Source: Streptococcus sp. DTU_2020_1001019_1_SI_AUS_MUR_006 (GTDB lineage Bacteria > Bacillota > Bacilli > Lactobacillales > Streptococcaceae). From it: a stretch of 64,000 bases of DNA. Below the pieces are notes generated by a model, which worked only from the letters and a program-made list of their open reading frames with translations, was not told the DNA's origin and ran no database searches. The stretch's first letter is position 1, and each line of letters opens with the position of its first letter. Where the stretch lies: contig NZ_CP135436.1 of the NCBI RefSeq assembly GCF_032340315.1, positions 496,001 to 560,000 of the forward strand, read 5' to 3'. Of the stretch, positions 56,892 to 64,000 are shown piece after piece. The position numbers and the translations under genes were made by a program.

Positions 56892-58355
56892 TTAATGTTT
56901 CAGATTTATTTTCTTATCTCTAATTTCATAAACTACATCTGCTACATTTTCGAGTAATCGTTTATCGTGGGTGATAAACACGATAGTTCCGGTGTACTCC
57001 TTCATTAGTATTTCCAAAGCCTCTAAACTTGGTATGTCAAGGAAGTTACTGGGTTCATCCATTATTAGGATGTTATATCTACCCATGAGCATTTTAGCAA
57101 GCAACAATTTTATAATTTCTCCACCGCTTAAAACAGATAAACTTTTTCCAATATCGTTCTGTTTGAACCCCATAGATGCTAGCACTGAACGAATTTCTGA
57201 TATATTGTAGTCACAATCCTTCTGCATAAACTCCATAACATTCTGATTACTGTTGTACTTGTAACCATTCTGTGCAAAGTAACCTATTTTTGCCTTAGGC
57301 GAAATAGAAATTCCTTCTTCATGGTTTAAGATCATTTGGATTAAAGTTGTTTTTCCGATTCCATTACCACCAGTTAACGCCACTTTTGCTCCTAACGGAA
57401 TTTGAAAAGATGCATTTTCAAACAGAGCCTTATCCCCAAATACTTTATTAATTTCTGCACCGACTATAGGGTATGGATTATGGAGCTCCAATGCTTTACT
57501 TTGCCTGAAACGAATTCTGCGAATGCCTTCCGGAGCTTCTACTTTTCCTAAGGCCGCAATCCTGTGCTCTAGGGTTTTAGCAGCATTATACATCTTTTTT
57601 TCCTTACTTCCTATTGATTTTTGATGAGCTAAACGCCCTCCGTCTTCAGTACTTTTTTTCTTTGAAGAACCTTTTGCCTTCTGTTCTATTTTACGAGCCT
57701 GTTTTCGCTTTTCCTCCGCAGCCCTTTCCAATCGGGCACGTTCCGCAATAAATTGTTCGTATTCTGCAGCTTGGCTCTTACGTTCTTCCTCTTTCTGACG
57801 AAGATAATCAGAATAGTTTCCCCAATACTCAGTGATTTTGCCATCTTTCAGTTCCCATATTTTATCTACTATTTCATCAAGAAAATAGCGGTCATGGCTA
57901 ATAACTAACAGTGCACCTGTAAAATATTTTAGCTGTCCTATTAGAAAATCAATTCCTTCACGGTCTAAATGGCTCGTAGGTTCATCCGCTAAAATACCAT
58001 GAACCTGTGCCGATAAGGCCTGTGCTATTTTAAGCCTTGTTTCTTCACCACCGCTCATAGTCTGTATATTTAATTGCTCAACACCTAGCTTGCCTACAAG
58101 TGCAAAATCTTTTTCCTCCTGCAGAGTTACTTCGTCCAACTGGGGAATATAGGCAAGTTCACCCAGACGATTCATTTTACATCCTGGGGGAGTTAATTCT
58201 CCTAAAAGTACCCTGAGTAAAGTGCTTTTTCCAGCACCATTTGCTCCTACTAAACCAATACGGTCATAATCATATACTTCTAATTCATTTATATCTAAAA
58301 CATCGCGTCCTTTGAATTCCACACGAATGTCTTTTGCTTTTAATATTAATTCCAT
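56892..58355 (-). CDS. msrD: ABC-F ribosomal protection protein Msr(D) (Mel)
   Basis: Msr(D) is a soluble tandem-ATPase that binds the ribosome and displaces macrolides, streptogramin B and related drugs. Both ATPase cassettes are complete: Walker [10 protein letters not shown] and GGNGIGKTT, signatures [14 protein letters not shown] and [13 protein letters not shown], Walker [13 protein letters not shown] and [12 protein letters not shown]. The charged linker between them (about residues 190-260) is the antibiotic-resistance arm. The 487-residue length is that of the known Mel/Msr(D). It follows mef, with a leader peptide and hairpin between them. Confidence 0.96.
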
Positions 58356-58400
58356 AACATTTCCTCCTGTCTATAATCGCATGCTTTCATTTGCTTGTAT

Positions 58401-58416
58401 GCAGGGAAAACCCTGC
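58401..58416 (-). terminator. Attenuator hairpin upstream of msrD
   Basis: GCAGGG and CCCTGC form a 6-bp G/C stem with an AAAA (minus strand TTTT) loop between the leader peptide gene and msrD. It matches the region known for drug-controlled msr(D) expression. Confidence 0.65.
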
Positions 58417-58433
58417 GATTTTAGCAGGAAGAG

Positions 58434-58454
58434 TTACATGAAAATAAGATACAT
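58434..58454 (-). CDS. msrDL: msr(D) leader peptide MYLIFM
   Basis: This six-codon ORF (MYLIFM) lies upstream of msr(D) with a GGAGGAA ribosome site. It is identical to the known regulatory leader peptide on which erythromycin-bound ribosomes stall, altering the downstream structure. Confidence 0.88.
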   Translation of the reverse strand: MYLIFM

Positions 58455-58474
58455 AAATATTCCTCCAATATTGT

Positions 58475-59692
58475 TTATTTTAAATCTAATTTTCTAACCT
58501 CAGTTATCATTTGGCAAACTATAGCAATGCCAATAATTAAAATACCTGATAGTAAAAACCAATGATTTACACCGATTTTATCAGCAAAGAATCCAGAAAG
58601 AATTAACCCAATTGGCATAGCAAGTGACATGATACTTCCGATCAAAGAAAATACACGTCCTAAATATTCAGGCTTAATTTTCTCCTGAAAAAGAGCTGTT
58701 TGCACACCGCTATAAAATGGCACCGAAAGCCCCATTATTGCACAGCAAACTACGAATATTACAAATCCATTTGGAGGAAGTATTCCCGAAACGGCTAAAC
58801 TGGTCCCCATTATAAAAAATGAACTTGTTATTAGTAATACATGCTTTTCGAAGCCCCCTAATCTTCCTAATAATAAGCCTCCTGCTAGCATCCCAAATGC
58901 AAAGGAAATTTCCGTAATAGAAATATGCACAGGTGTTCCATTAAAGTGTTCCATGCTTATTAAAGGAAATAGTGCATTGATTGGCATATAAACAAAAGTA
59001 TATAGTGTTCCTAAGAGTAATAAGGCAAACAATCCTTTGTTTTGTCTCAGAACCACAACTCCTTCTTTCATCTCCCTTATGAAATTTGGTTCTAAACTTT
59101 GCACTTGATTACCCAGCTTAGGTATACGTACAATTGCTACCGTAATAGATGCAATCACAGCACCCAATACGTCGATGGCAATAATAGCATTTAAATCCCA
59201 AACGGAGTATAAGAGTGCTGCAACTGCCGGACTAACAATATAGCTTATAGACTGCAAAGACTGACTATAGCCTGCGCATTTCGTTAGCTGTTCTTCTGGT
59301 ACTAAAAGTGGTGTAACCGCATTGAGTGCTGGGGTATGAAAAGCTGTTCCAATGCTACGGATAAACAATACTATCATAATCATCCAGACAGGTAGCTCCA
59401 TACAGAATGCAACAATAGCAAGCACTGCACCAGCTGCTGCGATAATTAAATCGGCACCAATCATTATCTTCTTCCTATCATGACGATCCACTAGCACACC
59501 AATGGCAGGTCCCAAAATCGCATAGGGTAAAAAACCTACTAATGAAGCCATAGACAAGACCATCGCAGATCCTGTTTTTTCTGTAAGGTAAAAAATAATC
59601 GCCATTTGCAGGATGGCACTAGTGATTAATGATACTGCTTGCCCTGCCCATATTGCATAAAATTTTCGTTTCCAATTGTTGTATTTTTCCAT
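58475..59692 (-). CDS. mefE: Macrolide efflux protein Mef (MefE type of Mega)
   Basis: Mef is a 405-residue, 12-helix MFS antiporter that expels 14- and 15-membered macrolides. The sequence starts MEKYNNWKRKFYAIWAGQAV and has motif A GVLVDRHDRKKIMIG and the late PFYSGVQTALFQEKIKPEYLGRVFSLIGS. It matches the Mef(A/E) family across its length. I call it mefE because the carrier is Mega and not Tn1207.1, but single residues that separate mefA from mefE were not checked. It is expressed under attenuation by its leader peptide. Confidence 0.95.
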   Translation of the reverse strand: MEKYNNWKRKFYAIWAGQAVSLITSAILQMAIIFYLTEKTGSAMVLSMASLVGFLPYAILGPAIGVLVDRHDRKKIMIGADLIIAAAGAVLAIVAFCMELPVWMIMIVLFIRSIGTAFHTPALNAVTPLLVPEEQLTKCAGYSQSLQSISYIVSPAVAALLYSVWDLNAIIAIDVLGAVIASITVAIVRIPKLGNQVQSLEPNFIREMKEGVVVLRQNKGLFALLLLGTLYTFVYMPINALFPLISMEHFNGTPVHISITEISFAFGMLAGGLLLGRLGGFEKHVLLITSSFFIMGTSLAVSGILPPNGFVIFVVCCAIMGLSVPFYSGVQTALFQEKIKPEYLGRVFSLIGSIMSLAMPIGLILSGFFADKIGVNHWFLLSGILIIGIAIVCQMITEVRKLDLK

Positions 59693-59911
59693 TTATATTA
59701 TCTCCTGCATATTATTTTGCTTGAATTTCTATTTTGAATAGCATTCTAGGCAATAAAAAATGCAGGCCAAACCCCACAATGTGGCTTTTGGTCTGCATAC
59801 ATACAATTTGGAAACATTCATATTAAAGACATAGTTAAATAAAGGTATAGTTAAATAACCAATATCCTCACCGTAACTAATGAATGCTCAATATCGTATA
59901 AATAAGCACAA

Positions 59912-59950
59912 CAAAAAAGCCTATCATCGGGTATAGATTCTGCTTTTTTT
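59912..59950 (-). terminator. mef transcription attenuator
   Basis: Read on the minus strand, an AAAAAGC arm and a GCTTTTTT arm enclose a CTAT/ATAG inner stem, and the T-run serves as terminator. It follows the leader peptide stop by about 10 bases, as in the described macrolide-inducible attenuation. Confidence 0.85.
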
Positions 59951-59959
59951 ATTGCCAGC

Positions 59960-59986
59960 TTATCTTAAACGCATTGAGGCTGTCAT
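59960..59986 (-). CDS. mefL: mef leader peptide MTASMRLR
   Basis: This eight-codon ORF reads MTASMRLR after a GGAGGAA ribosome site. It is the known leader peptide whose RLR motif arrests ribosomes bound to erythromycin, opening the terminator ahead of mef. Confidence 0.9.
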   Translation of the reverse strand: MTASMRLR

Positions 59987-60026
59987 AGTTTCGGTTCCTC
60001 CTACATCTTTGTTTATATCAATTTAT

Positions 60027-60055
60027 AGTATAACACAACAAGATGATATGTTCAA
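60027..60055 (-). promoter_or_regulatory. Promoter of mef-msrD
   Basis: On the minus strand, TTGAAC (60050-60055) and TATACT (60027-60032) are spaced 17 bp. Transcription would begin about 35 bp before the leader peptide. Confidence 0.8.
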
Positions 60056-60077
60056 TATAAAAGTTATGGAATGAGAC

Positions 60078-60248
60078 TCATACTTCCAATTCGATGCCAG
60101 ATTTAAAGGATATGACGAAGTTTTCTTCATAGACTGTAACGCTCTGGATTATCTTCCTTAGTAGCAAGCGATTAGCTTTCACAAAATCTTCTGTTTGTAG
60201 TTTTAAAAATTCATCAGGATTTTCTAACTCAACCTCAAAATATTTCAT
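60078..60248 (-). pseudogene. C-terminal remnant of a site-specific serine recombinase
   Basis: The 56 residues MKYFEVELENPDEFLKLQTE...LLLRKIIQSVTVYEENFVISFKSGIELEV end like large serine recombinases (the R-K-I-I-x-x-V-x-V-Y motif and a FKSGIE tail). The catalytic and DNA-binding domains are absent. It may be translated from 60248 (GAGGGAATG site) or an ATG at 60305. It is a relic of how the element once moved. Confidence 0.65.
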
Positions 60249-60305
60249 TTTACATTCCCTCATTTCATTTATTGATAAATTGAGTTTGCAAAAAAGAGTG
60301 GACAA

Positions 60306-60797
60306 TTTTTGTCTACTCTTAACCTTTAAAATAGTTTTTTTTAATCGATTTGAAGTTGCCTAAATTATTACTTATTCGGTAAAATGAAGTATTGCTTTCA
60401 ACAGATTTCCTTCAACTACACTTCACTTGATTCAAACAAGGTGGGTACATTTCTATTCCCACAAACTCCTTGTCAATGGAAACAAACACGTACCCACAGG
60501 GTAAATGGAAATAGAAACTGATAATTTCTAGCTATCACTTCTACTCATTCCAAAAATTTTCTCACTCTGATACTTACCCACCATAAAGCAAAAAGCCTTG
60601 CAATCAAGGCTTTCATTATCCCTTTCGTTCAAAGGTTTCTAAGCTTTTACGAGCAGAGCGACACACTCAGCGGTTCGCTATCTCCGTTCTGTCTGCGTGC
60701 TAGCACTTGTCAATCACGGACAGCTATCGCATGGGCGGAAGTAAATGCTAATCTTCGTCGTTTTACTCCTTGACTAGCAAACTTACCGCCTCAACAT
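60306..60797. other. Right end of Mega, non-coding with inverted repeats
   Basis: No gene is seen. A hairpin AAAGCCTTG/CAAGGCTTT (60592-60600 with 60605-60613, loop CAAT) may be a terminator. Between about 60440 and 60520, GTGGGTAC and GTACCCAC form an inverted repeat, and GGAAATAGAAA repeats the complement of TTTCTATTCC. The tag reading frame resumes at 60798. Confidence 0.6.
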
Positions 60798-61229
60798 GGT
60801 CTGTCTTGGGAAACGGTGCTCAATAAACGCCAAGCTTTTCGTCAAGCTTTTCATGACTATCAAGTTCAAGGTGTTGCGGACATGACTGATGAAGAATTGG
60901 AAGCTTTGATGGATAATCCAGCTATCATCCGCAATCGTGCCAAGATATTTGCGACGCGGGCCAACGCTCAGGCCTTTCTACAAGTTCAGGCAGAATTCGG
61001 AACTTTTGATGTTTATATTTGGTCTTTTGTCGGTGGGAAGACGATTGTGAATGATGTACCTGACTACAGCCAGGCGCCTGCCAAAACAGCTCTATCTGAG
61101 AAATTATCCAAAGATCTCAAAAAACGAGGCTTTAAGTTCACTGGGCCAGTTGCTGTCTTGTCTTTTCTACAAGCAGCAGGGCTAGTTGATGACCATGAGA
61201 ATGATTGTGAATGGAAGGGTCTTAAATGA
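60798..61229 (+). pseudogene. tag: DNA-3-methyladenine glycosylase I, 3' fragment
   Basis: The remaining 143 codons of Tag follow Mega: GLSWETVLNKRQAFRQAF, ALMDNPAIIRNRAKIFATRANAQAFL, WSFVGGKTIVNDVPDY and the end LKKRGFKFTGPVAVLSFLQAAGLVDDHENDC, with the HENDC zinc ligands. A GTG at 60816 could start a 137-residue product, but it lacks a clear ribosome site and the base-recognition N-terminus. The CPBP gene overlaps its stop by 4 bp. Confidence 0.95.
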
Positions 61230-61900
61230 TGTCTAACAAAAATAAGGGAATTCTGATTTTTTCGATACTCTATACAGTTCTCTTTGTTTTTGATGGTATA
61301 CGAGTATTTGATGCTCCATTGCCTTCTTCTGCAGGGACTTATTTGGTCTATACCATCATGTTTGTGTATGGTTGCTTCTTATTTAAGTCCCTATTGCTCC
61401 AAAAGTGGGAAGAGGTTAGAAATTCTAAAAGGAAATTTATCTTTGGCGTCTTAACAGGGTGGATTTTTCTCTTTCTGATGACTGTTGTCTTTGGCTTTGT
61501 ATCAGAGATGTTGAGGCAGTTTTTTGGGCTGGTCGGACAAGGTCTAAACCAGTCGAATATTCAAAGTACCTTTCAAGAGCAACCACTACTGATAGCCGTT
61601 TTCGCCTGCATCATAGGACCTATAGTGGAAGAGCTCTTTTTCCGTCAAATTTTATTGAGATATTTGAGGAAAAATCTGCCAACTTGGCTGAGTGTCTTTT
61701 TGGTCGGCCTTGCCTTTGCGCTTACTCATATGCACAGTTTGTCTTTATCAGAGTGGGTCGGTGCAGTCGGTTACCTAGGTGGTGGTCTTGCCTTTTCAAT
61801 TATTTATGTGAAAGAAAAGGAGAATATCTACTATCCCCTACTTGTTCACATGTTAAGCAACAGTCTTTCCTTGATCATTTTAGCTATCAGTAGTATGTGA
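61226..61900 (+). CDS. CPBP-family intramembrane glutamic protease
   Basis: This 224-residue polytopic protein has IIGPIVEELFFRQILLRYLRK (EE-xxx-R) and FALTHMHSLSLSEWVGAVGYLGGGLAFS, then LVHMLSNSLSLI, the three CPBP motifs with their His residues. It overlaps the stop of tag by 4 bp, so in an uninterrupted strain it would be expressed from the ruvA-tag transcript. Here Mega may separate it from that promoter. Its substrate is not known. Confidence 0.87.
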   Translation: MMSNKNKGILIFSILYTVLFVFDGIRVFDAPLPSSAGTYLVYTIMFVYGCFLFKSLLLQKWEEVRNSKRKFIFGVLTGWIFLFLMTVVFGFVSEMLRQFFGLVGQGLNQSNIQSTFQEQPLLIAVFACIIGPIVEELFFRQILLRYLRKNLPTWLSVFLVGLAFALTHMHSLSLSEWVGAVGYLGGGLAFSIIYVKEKENIYYPLLVHMLSNSLSLIILAISSM

Positions 61901-61945
61901 TGAAAATACTAGTAATGATAATGAGAAAAAGCTGAGAAATTCATC

Positions 61946-62983
61946 TCAGCTTTCTTTGTTATAGTCAAAGCGAATGACTTGCTCCATTGCGTCTACATGG
62001 GCGTGGACTCCGAAGGGGACAATTGCTCTTGGAGTTGCATGACCAACATTTAGATTATAGACAATCGGGATATTGCTATCAATGATATCCAATAGTGCCT
62101 CTTTATAGTCGTCATAGAAAGTTTCATCCATAGGTTTCCCGACCAAGAGTCCTCTGATGACCTCGAATATACCAGTTTCCTTTAAAGTCCGCAACATCTT
62201 TTTGAAGTCGTCAGGTTCAGGCTTTTCTTCACTTGTTTCTAGCAATAAAATCTTTCCTTCCCAGTCGGATAAGTCAGGGAAAAGTTTGTATTTTTGGCAG
62301 AGGTCTGTGCTATCTGCGTATCGAGAGTTGTCAAAGATATCATAAAGAGATTCAAGACAACCGCCGAGAATTTCTCCCTCAAACTGAGCACTTCCTTGCA
62401 ACAAGTCAAAACCAGTATTTGTATGACTGATACGAGGTGTTCCCAAGGCTTTGGGACTAAAATCAGTCCGTTCCTCATACCAAACGTTACTGGGGCGAAT
62501 TTCTGAGATTTTTCCAGTCTCAATCAATTCTTTAAAGTAGTGGCAGCTATATGGCAACATTTCTTTGTCTAACTCACAAATGTCTGCTAGAAATGATTGG
62601 CCGTAAAAAGTCTTGATTCCTAGTTTATGCAACATGAGATGGTTCATGGTTGTATCTGAGAAGCCAAGAAAAATCTTTTGCTTGATAACCTTTTGAAGTT
62701 GGTCGTTTTCAAAAAGATAAGGTAGCAAACGATAGGTATCGTCTCCACCAATGGCGCATAGGATCATGTCGATACTATCATCAGAAAAGGCCTGAATCAA
62801 ATCCTCTGCACGCGCTTCAGGATGGTCCTTGATAAAGTCTAAGCCTTTTAACGAATGGGGTAAAAAGATAGGATTGAGTCTCAGGTCCTTGAGACGTTGG
62901 ACACCCAAGTCCACTTCGTGTTTGACAAAGTCTTCTCCGATAATGCCACTAGACAAACTAACAATACCAATAGTAGAAACCAT
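61946..62983 (-). CDS. S66-family serine peptidase (LD-carboxypeptidase/MccF-like)
   Basis: This 345-residue protein has the nucleophile region FLGFSDTTMNHLML (Ser109), with the oxyanion CAIGGDDTYRLLPYL before it. The C-terminal catalytic Glu and His lie in LLLETSEEKPE and NVGHATPRAIVPFG. S66 members are muramoyltetrapeptide LD-carboxypeptidases of wall recycling or MccF-type immunity hydrolases that cut acyl-nucleotide antibiotics. The sequence alone does not separate these. It has a TAGGAGGATG ribosome site, no signal peptide and stands alone. Confidence 0.88.
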   Translation of the reverse strand: MVSTIGIVSLSSGIIGEDFVKHEVDLGVQRLKDLRLNPIFLPHSLKGLDFIKDHPEARAEDLIQAFSDDSIDMILCAIGGDDTYRLLPYLFENDQLQKVIKQKIFLGFSDTTMNHLMLHKLGIKTFYGQSFLADICELDKEMLPYSCHYFKELIETGKISEIRPSNVWYEERTDFSPKALGTPRISHTNTGFDLLQGSAQFEGEILGGCLESLYDIFDNSRYADSTDLCQKYKLFPDLSDWEGKILLLETSEEKPEPDDFKKMLRTLKETGIFEVIRGLLVGKPMDETFYDDYKEALLDIIDSNIPIVYNLNVGHATPRAIVPFGVHAHVDAMEQVIRFDYNKES

Positions 62984-63133
62984 ATCTCATCCTCCTAGAA
63001 ATGAATTGATGCTATTGTATCACAAAAGAAGAGGGGAAACAACAAGAATTAGAATCAGAAAAAGGCTTTTAAATCAAGAAAGTAAGCAAAAAAGCAACCG
63101 CTCGATGTGGTTGCTATTATAGTAGTTAATTTC

Positions 63134-63397
63134 TTATAGAGCAGTAAGGAAGGTCAGTCCGCCAAGGACAACCCCAGCCGAGTTTGGAATGATTAGAATC
63201 CAGTCTTTCTTAGGCTCTTTTGTCCATCCATAAATGACCCAGATTAAGCAAGAGACTGCTGCTGATAAAGGTTGAAATGGTTGAGCTTTATTTCCTTGTA
63301 AATTGGCAAAAATTTGGGGGATGTAGGCTATAAATACAATAATCCCGATAAAGGCACCAATTGAACCAACAATTTGATTAATTCTCTGTTTAGTCAT
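63134..63397 (-). CDS. SemiSWEET sugar transporter (MtN3/saliva family)
   Basis: At 87 residues with three helices, this is a bacterial half-size SWEET, which works as a dimer to move sugars by facilitated diffusion. The PQ motif is VFIAYIPQIFANLQG, and SAAVSCLIWVIYGWTKEPKKDW and IPNSAGVVLGGLTFL form helices 2 and 3, with the conserved Asn. An AAGGAG ribosome site precedes it. The sugar carried is unknown. Confidence 0.92.
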   Translation of the reverse strand: MTKQRINQIVGSIGAFIGIIVFIAYIPQIFANLQGNKAQPFQPLSAAVSCLIWVIYGWTKEPKKDWILIIPNSAGVVLGGLTFLTAL

Positions 63398-63554
63398 ATA
63401 TATTTCTCCTTATTGCTTTATTAGTATAACAGAAAAACAGCTTGGATTCAAGGATAAAACCTTGGGATTCTAAGGGAAGCCTTTACATTAGAACGTTTTT
63501 AGAAAATGTAGCTACTTTTCTTTGGAGAATCAAAAAATACTTTGGAGCCATAAT

Positions 63555-63590
63555 AAAAGTAGTCTGTCTACAAAACACACTACTTTTTTT
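63555..63590. terminator. Terminator
   Basis: AAAAGTAGT and ACTACTTTT form a 9-bp perfect stem with a 15-base loop and T-run. It mainly serves the minus-strand gene ending at 63598. Confidence 0.85.
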
Positions 63591-63597
63591 GTTTATC

Positions 63598-64000
63598 TTA
63601 ATATCTAGCTGGTCCTGCACTTGCGCTCTTGATGTTGAACCGTTTTTTGAGGTAGAAACGTAGGGCAAGGAGAGCTCCTCCAATCACCAATAAAACAAGT
63701 GGTGGGAGACTGATGTTGATGGCTTGTGGAAGGAAGTTACTCAAGAAGAGGATGAAGACCCAGGCAAACATGGTTGCTAGCATGACCAAAAGTGATTTCC
63801 AGAATGGTGGGCGTTGGCTACGGTCAGTATCTGGTCCGTAGTAGCGGTAGATGAAGTGGTAGAGAAGGTAAAAGGCAACTCCACCAAAGGCCCCTACACT
63901 GATAAGTGTTACCAACCCGTAGGCCACAGGTTGGTTTGAGAAGAAGCTCATCAAGGCGCTAACTACTGCAAATAATCCTGTGATGAAAAGGGCTGAATCC
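63598..64000 (-). CDS. Membrane protein, N-terminus outside the window
   Basis: The frame is open to the right edge (DSALFITGLFAVVSALMSFFS...), so an apparent start at 63954 is only internal. The visible 133 residues have four hydrophobic helices (LFITGLFAVVSALM, YGLVTLISVGAFGGVAFYLLY, LLVMLATMFAWVFILFLSNFL and LPPLVLLVIGGALLAL). A loop RYYGPDTDRSQRPPFWK and a basic tail are also visible. I do not recognise a named family. Confidence 0.8.
   Translation of the reverse strand, partial: DSALFITGLFAVVSALMSFFSNQPVAYGLVTLISVGAFGGVAFYLLYHFIYRYYGPDTDRSQRPPFWKSLLVMLATMFAWVFILFLSNFLPQAINISLPPLVLLVIGGALLALRFYLKKRFNIKSASAGPARY

Larger units (their letters stand above)
55289..60797. mobile_element. Mega macrolide-efflux element inserted in tag
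   Basis: About 5.5 kb separate two perfectly complementary pieces of tag (codons ...METYQA and GLSWETVLNK...). The insert carries mef and msr(D) on the minus strand and a set of Tn5252-like SOS-type genes on the plus strand, the known content of Mega. Insertion in the DNA-3-methyladenine glycosylase gene is, as I remember, one of the described Mega sites in pneumococcus. No transposase or integrase gene is intact, only a recombinase remnant. No target duplication is visible at the junctions. It confers macrolide resistance (M phenotype) by efflux and ribosome protection. Confidence 0.95.

Noticed and set aside
60498..60540. Attachment-site-like direct repeats at the Mega ends
   Set aside because: I could not find a direct repeat shared by both junctions; only one or two bases are ambiguous at the join.

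Overview
The window looks like the chromosome of a mitis-group Streptococcus (S. pneumoniae, S. pseudopneumoniae or S. mitis). The housekeeping genes are pneumococcus-like: rnjA-rpoY, tsaB-rimI-tsaD, metQ-M20-metNI, hisS, aspS, the mal regulon, tyrS, mutL, ruvA and tag. It also carries four RUP-type repeats and a complete Mega macrolide-efflux element. As I remember pneumococcal maps, blocks that lie far apart there are adjacent here, which points to a rearranged or non-pneumoniae genome. The species cannot be fixed from the sequence alone.

Layout. 1-6.8 kb: the end of galM, decayed DNA, then a glycosyltransferase island (a GT8 enzyme with an extra GtfB-like C-terminus, a GtfA/GtfB-like pair, and a GT2 gene without its normal start codon). 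6.8-11.6 kb: RNase J and RpoY on the minus strand, two small membrane proteins, and the t6A/RimI operon tsaB-rimI-tsaD. 11.7-16.8 kb: a quorum-sensing-linked lanthipeptide locus. 16.9-23.1 kb: azlCD, an amino-acid-binding lipoprotein, and the methionine uptake operon behind a MET-box. 23.2-26.1 kb: a RUP and an orphan acyl-transfer module (DltB-like MBOAT, DltD-like protein and a DltX-like microprotein). 26.1-36.9 kb: an ECF S-component, a second Rgg regulator beside an MFS exporter, hisS, a small operon of membrane proteins with an XRE regulator, aspS and a YitT protein. 37-46.8 kb: the maltodextrin regulon (malR, malA, malXCD, malQ, malP). 46.8-55 kb: RUPs, rlmA, a P-type ATPase, tyrS, mutL and ruvA. 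55.2-61.2 kb: tag split by Mega. 61.2-64 kb: a CPBP protease, an S66 peptidase, a SemiSWEET and a partial membrane protein.

The most interesting system is at 11.7-16.8 kb. An Rgg regulator is followed, on the opposite strand and overlapping its 3' end, by an unannotated 25-residue SHP-type pheromone gene. The divergent gene encodes a 32-residue Cys/Ser/Thr-rich precursor. After an 18-bp stem-loop come an 838-residue lyase-kinase-cyclase lanthipeptide synthetase and an overlapping MFS exporter. The pheromone and precursor promoters are mirror images: each has an identical 9-bp box (TGCGATTTT) exactly 23 bp upstream of its -10 hexamer. This suggests that Rgg-SHP switches on pheromone and lanthipeptide together. 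The synthetase gene is much more AT-rich than its surroundings, which suggests acquisition by transfer.

Other genes form clear functional groups. MalR sites flank divergent promoters for uptake (malXCD) and breakdown (malQP). The methionine transporter is under a MET-box. Mega carries two drug-sensing leader peptides ahead of mef and msr(D).
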